A stretch of 7,055 nucleotides of DNA, taken from positions 1 through 7,055 of the forward strand of contig BQMV01000264.1 of the NCBI GenBank assembly GCA_022181005.1. Direction: 5' to 3'. The number at the start of each line of letters is the position of its first letter. Position 1 is the stretch's first letter. The notes under the pieces were generated by a model that made no database searches, was not told the origin of the DNA, and saw only the letters and a list, made by a program, of their open reading frames with translations. Positions 1 to 6,641 of the stretch are shown one piece after another. The stretch comes from Anaerolineaceae bacterium (GTDB lineage: Bacteria; Chloroflexota; Anaerolineae; Anaerolineales; Villigracilaceae). A program made the position numbers and the translations under genes.

Positions 1-774
1 TCCTACCGGACGCATCGGGCCAAACGCCAGCGAATCAACCCCTCGTTCGGCGATAATTTCCACCGGCAGGCAGCCTTCGAAGAAGCGCCCCGCCTTCACA
101 CCGGATTTAATCGCATCTTCAAACGCACGCAATTCAACTCGCTCCGCCTGCAATAAGGCTTCGACAAACGCGTAATATTCTTCCTTCGTAAAAGGACAAT
201 TAATGTAGTCTCCATCGCTTGCATCGTCCTTGCTATAGCGCGAAGCGCGAAACGCGACGCCCATATTAATACTGTCAGCATGCACGACAGGCGCGATCGC
301 ATCAAAGAAAAACAGGCAATCTTCGCCGCTCAAGTCGACGATGGCCTCTGAAAGCGCGGGCGAGGTCAGCGGACCGCTAGCGATAATCGTCAGCGCGTCT
401 GAAATTGTCGTCGCTTCTTCGCGCACAATCTCGATATTCGGGTGGGTTTCAATTCGTTGGGTGACTTTCTGCGCAAACAGATTACGATCCACCGCAAGCG
501 CTCCGCCCGCCGGCAAAGCCGCTTCCTCGGCGCATTCCAACAACATTGAGCCAAGCGCGCGCGCTTCATCTTTCAGTAAACCAGAGGCGCGGTCGGGTAA
601 ATTCGAGCCGAGCGAATTCGAGCAGACGAGTTCCGCCAGCGCGTCAGTCTGGTGCGCGCCCGTTTGCAAACCGGGACGCATCTCGTATAGGCGCGTTTTC
701 AATCCGCGTTGAGCGGCTTGCCAAGCGGCTTCACTGCCGGCTAACCCGCCGCCGATTACAATTAAATCCGTCAT
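1..774 (-). CDS. trmFO: TrmFO, folate/FAD-dependent tRNA (uracil-54-C5)-methyltransferase (C-terminal part beyond window)
   Basis: This is the N-terminal 258 residues of TrmFO, which makes m5U at position 54 in the T-loop of tRNAs using 5,10-methylenetetrahydrofolate and reduced FAD. The reading frame is open from the ATG at 774 to the window edge. An FAD-binding dinucleotide fold opens the protein (VIGGGLAGSEA, residues 6-16). The family block GAHQTDALAELVCSNSLGSN spans residues 39-58. C51 lies in LVCSNSLGSN and C235 in FFEGCLPVE; they match the two cysteines known to be important in TrmFO. The visible end, LAFGPMRPVG, matches the conserved GPMRPVGL segment. Family members are about 435-470 residues, so slightly over half is present. 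No Shine-Dalgarno is visible; a TAGAAT -10 element ends 6 nt before the ATG, suggesting a leaderless transcript. It is divergent from the kinase operon. The family call is near certain; GidA/MnmG, a relative, lacks this cysteine block. Confidence 0.96.
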   Translation of the reverse strand, partial: MTDLIVIGGGLAGSEAAWQAAQRGLKTRLYEMRPGLQTGAHQTDALAELVCSNSLGSNLPDRASGLLKDEARALGSMLLECAEEAALPAGGALAVDRNLFAQKVTQRIETHPNIEIVREEATTISDALTIIASGPLTSPALSEAIVDLSGEDCLFFFDAIAPVVHADSINMGVAFRASRYSKDDASDGDYINCPFTKEEYYAFVEALLQAERVELRAFEDAIKSGVKAGRFFEGCLPVEIIAERGVDSLAFGPMRPVG

Positions 775-780
775 ATAGAG

Positions 781-810
781 ATTCTACCATTGCAAACGCT
801 CTCTAAACAA
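781..810 (-). promoter_or_regulatory. Putative leaderless promoter of trmFO
   Basis: On the minus strand, TAGAAT (781-786) matches the -10 consensus at five of six bases. TTGTTT (805-810) is a partial -35 element with an 18-bp spacer. Only 6 nt separate the -10 box from the trmFO ATG, so initiation would fall on or next to the start codon. No Shine-Dalgarno is visible. This is inferred from sequence only. Confidence 0.5.
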
Positions 811-824
811 CTAGCTCAATATCG

Positions 825-830
825 TATAAT
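825..830 (+). promoter_or_regulatory. Putative -10 element (TATAAT) of the kinase operon, leaderless
   Basis: A perfect TATAAT lies 7 nt upstream of the ATG at 838, placing the expected transcription start at the first base of the start codon. No good -35 is seen at 16-18 bp upstream (TCTAAA at 802-807 is poor). The promoter may therefore be weak or need an activator. Its upstream region overlaps the -35 of the divergent trmFO promoter. Confidence 0.5.
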
Positions 831-837
831 AAAGACA

Positions 838-3444
838 ATGACCATGCCCGCGCGCATAAACCATCAGCTCAAAGAAGCCAGTCGCTTAACCGAAGCGACA
901 TGGTCGGCGCTCATCGAACGCGAAGCGGACGCATGGCGCATCCTCTCACACTACCGTCTCATAAAAAAGAAACGCCTAGAGCTTATCCGGCTAATCGGTC
1001 AGGCGGATATGCGCGCAAAATTATATAATGGCCGCGATATCTCCATGGCGACGCCGCAACCGTCTACCTTCGAAGCCGCGCGCCTGTTCGTTTTTCCTCT
1101 GCCTGATTTGCGGCGCGCGCTCATCGTCGGCTCGGATCAACTGGACGCTAACGCGCGGCGCCTATGGCGGCTCGTCGCCGTAGGAATGCAACAAGTCGAA
1201 TCGTCAGCGGACGCTTCTGCATCCGTCGCCGCATCGTTGCTCGTCCCCGATCTCGACTCGGAAAGCCCCTACGATCTGCCCCGCGCGCTAGACCGCGCGC
1301 TAGCGTCTTTCTTGCGTCTTGTCTCCGTACAAGGCGCCTGGCTCGCTCTCCGTCGCGGCGACTCGCTTGAAGTCCGCGCCCAGTGGAACGCGCCCTCTTG
1401 CGCCAACCTCGATCTCCCGATCGAATCAAATACGCTATTACGGCGAATGAATCGCAACCTTGCGCCGATGGTCGTTAATCGCAACGACCCGCTCTGGGAA
1501 TTAATTCCACACAAGGGAATAAAAGCCAGCGCGAAAGTATGGACGTGCATTCCTATCGTCATTGGGCAACGCATGATCGGAACGCTGGCGCTTTGGCGGA
1601 CTTCCACCTTCAAACATGACGAATGGAATCGTCTTTCAGAACTCACTGCACAGATCGCGCCAGCAATTGAAACAATCATCACGTTTGCCGAAATGACAAA
1701 TCACTTACGACGCATGGCAATGCTAAACGATTTCTCGATCGCAATCTCTACCGGGCGAAACCTCGACCAGATCGCGCGACGCGTATTCGCTCTGTTAGCC
1801 CGCGCGCTTGGCACCGAGCTTATCGCGCTCGATCTGCTTTCCGCCAACGATCAATTGATCGCCAAATATCGAAGCGAAAACGGGCGCGTCGTTTCGTCGA
1901 CTCGCAGCCCCCGCAAGCCGTGGATCGCATCGTTTATCCAACATTCGCAGAAAGTTCGGCTCGGCAATCCGGCGCTTAAAGGCGCCGCCCCGTTGTATAA
2001 GGGAGCGCTCTCAGGTTTATACGTCCCATTGCGATTTCACGATCAAGTTATCGGGGCGCTTTGCGTTGAAAGCGTGAAAGCGGATGCGTTCAATTCTTAC
2101 GACGAAAGTTTAATTGTCGTCATTGCCAGCCATCTCGCTAGTTTAGCCGATTACACGCGCGTGCGCGAAGAAGCAGAAGGGCGCGCGCGGAACTTGGGGT
2201 TAATTCACGAAGTGGTCGGGCAGGTCGTCGGGTTAACCGAACCGCATAGCGTCGCGCAGATCACCGCCGAGCTGCTGGCGCGCTATTTTGCGTACGATCT
2301 TGCCGCAGTCTTCATTGCCGACGATCAAGGCCTCCTCACGATCAGAGGCTTCGGCGGCGCCAGCCGAGACCTCGTCCAGCGCGCCGTGCGATCGTTCGAA
2401 TATCCCGTCCGCAACGGAATCAGCGGTTATGTTTTTGAAAGCGGCGAGAGTCTCATGATCAACGACGCTTCGCAAGACGAACGTTATCGTTCTATTAAAG
2501 GCTGGCAAGCGGGTTCGCAAATGTGCGTAGCGATTCGCGACGGCGCAAAAATTCTTGGCGTTATCGACGTAGAAAGCCGCCTGCGCTACGCCTTCACACA
2601 CAACGATTTTATCGCACTCGAATCGTTGGCGGGTATTCTCGCCGGCGTGATTGCAAGCGCCGATCAATACCAACGTCTCGAAACAACCGTCGGTCAGTTG
2701 CGCGCCGCGCAGATCGAATTGGACGAGCGCATGGATGCTCAACGCAAAGCGGAGAATCGTTTGCTGCAAGCCGCCAAACTTGCCGCTGTCGGCGAGATGG
2801 CAGCAGGCATTGCGCACGAATTGAACAATCCGCTTACATCCGTCACCGGCTTCGCCGAGCTTGCCCTTGAAGAATTCTCCGAGGAAAATCAAACGCGTAA
2901 AGACCTCGAGCTCGTCTTACGAGAAGCGAAACGCGCCCGCGATGTAGTGCGACGGTTGCTGGATTTTGCGCGACAAGGCGAAAGCGCTCGCGCGCGCGCT
3001 TCCTTAAACGAAGTAGCGGAAGACGTTATCGCGTTGAGCCAGCATCTCCTCCACACAAACGGCGTCAATCTTCAAACGCGCTTAGACGAATCGCTCCCTT
3101 GGGTCGTTATGGATGCAAATCAAATGAAGCAAGTCGCGCTCAATCTGGTTCACAACGCATTACAAGCCATGCCAAACGGAGGCATTCTGGAGATCGCTAC
3201 ATCGCAAGCAGACAGAGACAACCGTCAATGGGCGCTCCTATCCGTTCGAGACAACGGCGCAGGCATCTTACCGAAAGACCTCAGTAGGATTTTTGAGCCG
3301 TTCTTTACGACGCGCAGCGCGCACGGCGGCACCGGGCTTGGACTTTCAGTCACATACGGCATCATTACCGACCACGGCGGCGCGATAGACGTAGACAGCG
3401 CGCCCGACACGGGGACAAAATTCACAGTATGGCTGCCGCTATGA
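838..3444 (+). CDS. Cytoplasmic multi-GAF sensor histidine kinase
   Basis: This 868-residue sensor kinase autophosphorylates on a histidine and passes the phosphate to an aspartate on a partner receiver. Domain order is: an N-terminal region of about 130 residues without a clear family, GAF1 (about 145-285), GAF2 (about 305-440), GAF3 (about 465-605), a signalling helix (about 605-645), HisKA, and HATPase_c (about 735-868). The H-box GIAHELNNP places the phospho-acceptor at H660, with the ExxN phosphatase motif (E661, N664) directly after it. The N-box has N773, the G1 box is D805-NGAG, the F-box reads FEPFFTT, and the G2 box GGTGLGLS starts at G830. No signal peptide or membrane segment is visible, so it should sense intracellular signals. 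I chose the ATG at 838 because a TATAAT box lies just upstream; a TTG at 790 would put that box inside the gene, and ATG 844 is also possible. Its stop overlaps the next start (ATGA). The ligand is unknown, and no bilin-binding cysteine motif was recognised. Confidence 0.93.
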   Translation: MTMPARINHQLKEASRLTEATWSALIEREADAWRILSHYRLIKKKRLELIRLIGQADMRAKLYNGRDISMATPQPSTFEAARLFVFPLPDLRRALIVGSDQLDANARRLWRLVAVGMQQVESSADASASVAASLLVPDLDSESPYDLPRALDRALASFLRLVSVQGAWLALRRGDSLEVRAQWNAPSCANLDLPIESNTLLRRMNRNLAPMVVNRNDPLWELIPHKGIKASAKVWTCIPIVIGQRMIGTLALWRTSTFKHDEWNRLSELTAQIAPAIETIITFAEMTNHLRRMAMLNDFSIAISTGRNLDQIARRVFALLARALGTELIALDLLSANDQLIAKYRSENGRVVSSTRSPRKPWIASFIQHSQKVRLGNPALKGAAPLYKGALSGLYVPLRFHDQVIGALCVESVKADAFNSYDESLIVVIASHLASLADYTRVREEAEGRARNLGLIHEVVGQVVGLTEPHSVAQITAELLARYFAYDLAAVFIADDQGLLTIRGFGGASRDLVQRAVRSFEYPVRNGISGYVFESGESLMINDASQDERYRSIKGWQAGSQMCVAIRDGAKILGVIDVESRLRYAFTHNDFIALESLAGILAGVIASADQYQRLETTVGQLRAAQIELDERMDAQRKAENRLLQAAKLAAVGEMAAGIAHELNNPLTSVTGFAELALEEFSEENQTRKDLELVLREAKRARDVVRRLLDFARQGESARARASLNEVAEDVIALSQHLLHTNGVNLQTRLDESLPWVVMDANQMKQVALNLVHNALQAMPNGGILEIATSQADRDNRQWALLSVRDNGAGILPKDLSRIFEPFFTTRSAHGGTGLGLSVTYGIITDHGGAIDVDSAPDTGTKFTVWLPL

Positions 3445-5060
3445 ACGTTGTCTCTCCCCCATCCGCATCTATACTCGTCGTAGACGACGAAGCCGGCATC
3501 GCAGCGTTGTGCGAACGCGTACTGAGTCGCGCGGGTTATCAAGTAACCGCCTTGACCGATCCGCGCGCAGCAATCGAGCGCATTCAACAAACGCGCATTA
3601 ACTTACTGCTCGTAGATATCCGTATGCCTGAAGTAGATGGATTCGACGTGATCGCGCGCGCAAAAATTCTGCAACCAGATATCGCAGTGCTGGTAATGAC
3701 CGGCTTCGGAACCGTTGAAACCGCCATCCGCGCCCTCCGCCAAGGCGTAGATGGGCTGTTGCTCAAACCCTTTGAAACAGGCGACGAATTGACGCAGGCG
3801 GCGCAACAAGCGCTCAGCGATAATTATCGCAAACGCGATGCGGCGCGCGTGCAGGCGTTGCGTCCGCTGTTTGACGTCACTGAAACATTGTTCGCAGAGA
3901 CCAACCAAGAAAAACTACTCAGCCTCATCCTTTCAGCGATCCAAGATCACTTGCATTGCTCCAACGCCGCCTATTATCGAGTCGAACGCGACGCAATAAC
4001 CGCGCTTACTCAAATCGGAAAAGCGCTCCCGATTCAGACAGACCCCGCCGTCGACGAATTGATTCGCCGCGTCGTAGAAGATAAAGACCCCATGATCATT
4101 CACGCTACAGGACCGGGCGAAGCGCGAGCGCAAGCGCTCCTTTCAGAAAGCGGTCTAGGCTCAGCTATCTTCATCCCAGTTTCACGCGCCAACATGGACA
4201 GCGTATTGTTCGCGGCACGCAGCGCTTCGGAGGCGCAATTTCGCGGCGCAGATCTGGAGCTGTTCTTCGTCTTAGCCAGGCAAGCGGTGATCGCCATGGA
4301 GAATGCGCGTTTATACGCCGATTTGCGCGAAACCTTGCAGCAAGTGGAAGAATCACAGCAGGCTTTACTGCGCGCCGAGAAAATGGTCGCAGCTGGCAGG
4401 TTGACCGCCTCCATCGCTCATGAAGTGAACAATCCGCTTCAGTCGGTGCAAAATTGCCTACATCTTGCCGGACGCGAAGACCTTTCCATAGAGAAGCGAA
4501 AAGAGTATTTTGATCTCGCACGCGCCGAACTAGATCGCCTGATGAAGACCATGCATCGCATGTTAGAGTTCTATCGCCCGGGCGCGGCGCGCATGGAATT
4601 CGTAGACGCGCTCGAATTGCTTCAGCATGTGCTTAATCTCACCTCGCAGCAGCTGCATCAGCGAGACATTCATGTTAAAACGAATTTCCCTGAATCGCTG
4701 CCGCTGATCTACGCAGTCAACGGTCAAATTCAGCAAGTTTTTATTAATCTGATTTTAAACGCGCACGACGCGCTGCCCACAGGCGGCGAATTGGAGATAA
4801 GCGCGCGCAGCGTTGACAACGGAATTGAATTTATCTTTAGCGACAACGGACCCGGCATCCCTGAAGATCGGCGCAATAATATCTTCGAACCATTCTTCAG
4901 CACGAAAGAAGGAGGCACCGGTTTAGGGCTGACTGTCAGTTACAATATCATTACCGCGCACGGCGGCGCCTTAGACCTTGTGGACCATCGCAAGCCGGGA
5001 GCGCATTTTCGCCTGTTCTTACCGCTCAAAAAGAACGCAGATTCCGCCCATCGCGCGTGA
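3441..5060 (+). CDS. Receiver-GAF-histidine kinase (REC-GAF-HisKA-HATPase)
   Basis: This is a 539-residue soluble kinase with an N-terminal receiver, so it can both accept and donate phosphate. REC (about 9-125) has the acidic pair D15/D16, phospho-acceptor D59 in VDIRMP, switch T87 in VMTGFG and K109 in LLKPFE, so it looks functional. A GAF domain follows (about 155-290), then a helical linker and HisKA with the acceptor H327 in SIAHEVNNP. HATPase_c shows N440 in the N-box, D468-NGPG in G1, FEPFFST in the F-box and GGTGLGL from G491. The start at 3441 overlaps the upstream TGA as ATGA and has no Shine-Dalgarno, which fits translational coupling. An in-frame ATG at 3429 would give four more residues. 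Receivers of hybrid kinases are more often C-terminal; an N-terminal one suggests regulation by another kinase, probably the upstream gene product. No Hpt domain is seen. Confidence 0.93.
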   Translation: MNVVSPPSASILVVDDEAGIAALCERVLSRAGYQVTALTDPRAAIERIQQTRINLLLVDIRMPEVDGFDVIARAKILQPDIAVLVMTGFGTVETAIRALRQGVDGLLLKPFETGDELTQAAQQALSDNYRKRDAARVQALRPLFDVTETLFAETNQEKLLSLILSAIQDHLHCSNAAYYRVERDAITALTQIGKALPIQTDPAVDELIRRVVEDKDPMIIHATGPGEARAQALLSESGLGSAIFIPVSRANMDSVLFAARSASEAQFRGADLELFFVLARQAVIAMENARLYADLRETLQQVEESQQALLRAEKMVAAGRLTASIAHEVNNPLQSVQNCLHLAGREDLSIEKRKEYFDLARAELDRLMKTMHRMLEFYRPGAARMEFVDALELLQHVLNLTSQQLHQRDIHVKTNFPESLPLIYAVNGQIQQVFINLILNAHDALPTGGELEISARSVDNGIEFIFSDNGPGIPEDRRNNIFEPFFSTKEGGTGLGLTVSYNIITAHGGALDLVDHRKPGAHFRLFLPLKKNADSAHRA

Positions 5061-5073
5061 ACGATATTATTTT

Positions 5074-5079
5074 AGGGAG
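5074..5079 (+). promoter_or_regulatory. Ribosome-binding site of the response regulator gene
   Basis: AGGGAG lies 10 nt before the ATG at 5090, in the 29-nt gap after the second kinase. It supports that start and shows that Shine-Dalgarno initiation operates in this genome, in contrast to the two genes that begin the divergent transcripts. A TATTAT at 5065-5070 could be a weak internal -10, but no -35 accompanies it. Confidence 0.6.
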
Positions 5080-5089
5080 ACGTTAAATA

Positions 5090-5833
5090 ATGAAATCAAA
5101 CATTCTGATCGTAGACGACGAACCGGTAGCGCGTCAATCGCTAAGCGATATCTTACAGTTGGAAGGGTTTGCCGTTAACTCAGCGCCTAACGGGCAAGCC
5201 GCCGTCGAATATGCGCGCACGCATCCTATTGAATTAATGATCGTGGACCTGCGCATGCCCGGCATGGACGGCTTGGAAGTGGTGCAAGTGATCAATCAAG
5301 TTTCACCGCAGACTGAGGTTATTTTACTCACCGCGTTTGCATCCACCGAATCGGCTATTCGAGCGTTGCGCCTACGCATCCACGATTATCTGCTCAAACC
5401 CGTCTCTCCGGCGCAAGTAATCGCCAGCGTTCAAAAGGGACTCCTTCGTCGCGAGGCGCGCCTGAAGGCGCGCGCCGGGAGAGCCGCTTCTGAAATTGAC
5501 GAAGGCGCCGCACAGATTATTTTAACGGATGGAACGCACATCGATCTCTCGCGACGACTGATTCGCAAAGCAAATACGCTCGCTCATCTTACCCCTGCCG
5601 AAGGACGCCTGTTGCGTATCCTGATCGAGAACCCGGGGCGCGTCTATACGCATCGCGAACTCGTTCTACTCGTCCAAGGTTATCATACGTCTCAACGCGA
5701 AGCGCCGGAAATCCTGCGTCCGTTAATCAGCCGGCTGCGCTACAAACTTGAAGCGTTTCCTGCGCTCGCCGATCAAATCTCCAGCGTGCGCGGCACCGGA
5801 TATGTATATGAAGGGGAGTTTCTAGAAAAATAA
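5090..5833 (+). CDS. Response regulator, receiver plus OmpR/PhoB-type winged-helix DNA-binding domain
   Basis: This 247-residue transcriptional regulator is the likely output of the operon. Its receiver (about 3-120) has D9/D10, phospho-acceptor D53 in VDLRMP, switch T81 in LLTAFAS and K103 in LLKPV. A linker rich in Arg and Ala (about 120-140) leads to a C-terminal winged helix (about 150-243). There, LTPAEGRLLRIL is the start of the trans_reg_C fold, ISRLRYKLE belongs to the recognition helix, and VRGTGYVYE is the wing that ends OmpR-family proteins. The receiver reads more like NtrC-type receivers (TAFASTESAIRAL, then DYLLKP), so the protein pairs that style of receiver with an OmpR-type output. 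It follows the second kinase by 29 nt with its own ribosome-binding site. Target genes cannot be read from the sequence; the operon's own promoter or trmFO are possible. Confidence 0.95.
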   Translation: MKSNILIVDDEPVARQSLSDILQLEGFAVNSAPNGQAAVEYARTHPIELMIVDLRMPGMDGLEVVQVINQVSPQTEVILLTAFASTESAIRALRLRIHDYLLKPVSPAQVIASVQKGLLRREARLKARAGRAASEIDEGAAQIILTDGTHIDLSRRLIRKANTLAHLTPAEGRLLRILIENPGRVYTHRELVLLVQGYHTSQREAPEILRPLISRLRYKLEAFPALADQISSVRGTGYVYEGEFLEK

Positions 5834-5868
5834 AAGAGGGCGCCATCTTCTCTTGACAGCGTCCTCTT
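5834..5868 (-). terminator. Intrinsic terminator for the amidotransferase gene, between convergent genes
   Basis: The arms 5834-5843 and 5859-5868 pair over 10 bp with one G-U wobble and a 15-nt loop. Read on the minus strand, the stem is followed directly by TTTTATTTTT, a good U-tract, so it should terminate the gene ending at 5875. Read on the plus strand, the stem follows the regulator's TAA immediately but has no T-run, so termination of the kinase operon here is less certain. The U-tract overlaps the regulator's last codons. Confidence 0.75.
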
Positions 5869-5874
5869 CACTAG

Positions 5875-6588
5875 TTATTCCTGCGCCGCTTCAACAAACC
5901 GCTTAAATAAATTTCGCGTCGGCTGCTGATCCGTCAACCATTCGGGGTGCCATTGCACAGCGAATCCAAAGGGATGGTCGGACAACTCCACCGCTTCCAC
6001 AAGTCCGTCTGGCGCGCGACCCGCGACTTGGAGCGTAGGCGCAATATCCTTAAGCCCTTGGTGGTGATGGCTGTTCACCCATACGATCGGCTCGCCAAAT
6101 ATGGCGGCAGAGCGCGTTCCTTCTTCGATCTTCACTTGATGCGCCAACGTATGCCGTAAATTGCCCGGATACGAATGATCCAGAGCGTTGGGAAGTTGAT
6201 CCGGCAGATGCGTATATAACGTCCCGCCAAGCGCGACATTCACCATCTGACATCCGCGACAAATACCGAGGAACGGCTTACCGTCTTCCACCGCGGCGCG
6301 AACAAGTTTTAATTCAATAGCGTCGCGCTCAGGCTCGACGTCTCCAATGCGCGGGTGCGCCTCGCCGAGAAAATGGTCAAGAGCGATATCGCCTCCGCCT
6401 GAAAAGAGAATGCCGTCCAATCGCGCATATAGAACGTCCCATCCATCTTCCGCTAACCGAGAGGGAATTAATACCGGCGCGCCGCCTGCCTGCATGACCG
6501 CGTCTACATACGCTTGATGCAAAACAATGCGAGTTTGATTAAATTCGTTGTTCGAGATGTGCGTGGTAATTCCAATCAAGGGTTTCAT
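5875..6588 (-). CDS. PuuD-like class I glutamine amidotransferase / gamma-glutamyl hydrolase (peptidase C26)
   Basis: This 237-residue protein belongs to the peptidase C26 family, which hydrolyses gamma-glutamyl amides; PuuD cleaves gamma-glutamyl-GABA in putrescine breakdown. The start MKPLIGIT is typical of the family. The catalytic nucleophile is C110 in LGICRGCQ, and H214 and E216 of QWHPEW complete the triad. Other family segments are DGILFSGGGDI (58-68), NVALGGTLYTHL (117-128) and NSHHHQG (172-178). Length is close to the usual 240-255. I chose ATG 6588. A TTG at 6618 would add ten residues but sits in the loop of a stable hairpin. No putrescine genes or glutamine-synthetase-like PuuA are nearby, so the substrate is unproven and I give no symbol. 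It follows rplS after 53 bp. It may be read from rplS or from its own weak promoter (AATTAT, minus strand 6593-6598). Confidence 0.9.
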   Translation of the reverse strand: MKPLIGITTHISNNEFNQTRIVLHQAYVDAVMQAGGAPVLIPSRLAEDGWDVLYARLDGILFSGGGDIALDHFLGEAHPRIGDVEPERDAIELKLVRAAVEDGKPFLGICRGCQMVNVALGGTLYTHLPDQLPNALDHSYPGNLRHTLAHQVKIEEGTRSAAIFGEPIVWVNSHHHQGLKDIAPTLQVAGRAPDGLVEAVELSDHPFGFAVQWHPEWLTDQQPTRNLFKRFVEAAQE

Positions 6589-6601
6589 GTCTATAATTGC
6601 A

Positions 6602-6632
6602 ATGTCCCGCCGATTCAAAATCGACGGGACAT
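6602..6632 (-). terminator. Strong stem-loop between rplS and the amidotransferase gene; probable rplS 3' hairpin
   Basis: Arms 6602-6615 and 6619-6632 pair over 13 bp with one C/A mismatch (6610/6624), closing a 3-nt loop. The stem holds the GTCCCG/CGGGAC core and lies 9 bp after the rplS stop. On the minus strand the next bases are TGCAATTATAG, a poor U-tract. It could be a leaky terminator, an RNA stabiliser, or an attenuator that lowers expression of the following gene. Pairing is read directly; the role is inferred. Confidence 0.55.
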
Positions 6633-6641
6633 CATCGTGCG

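Noticed and set aside
293..300. GCGATCGC octamer resembling the cyanobacterial HIP1 repeat
   Set aside because: I found it once only, within trmFO; HIP1 genomes have it about once per kilobase. It is likely chance in a GCG/CGC-rich sequence.
789..795. ATTGCAA shared by the trmFO-kinase intergenic region and the amidotransferase upstream region (6596-6602)
   Set aside because: A 7-mer found twice, at different distances from the starts, is weak evidence of a shared operator.
341..806. Two plus-strand open frames over trmFO (341-712 and 546-806)
   Set aside because: They are shadows of trmFO, which has family motifs throughout. Neither has a ribosome-binding site or recognisable domain.
2233..2892. 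219-codon open frame antisense to the first kinase
   Set aside because: It lies wholly opposite GAF3 and the H-box region, whose sense reading is unmistakable. GC-rich codon bias commonly leaves such antisense frames open, and I recognise no domain in it.
3225..3590. Minus-strand frame across the junction of the two kinases
   Set aside because: It is antisense to the G2 box and the receiver start, with low-complexity composition typical of a shadow frame.
5065..5070. TATTAT as an internal promoter for the response regulator
   Set aside because: No -35 element lies 16-18 bp upstream, and the start it would give overlaps the ribosome-binding site; co-transcription is simpler.
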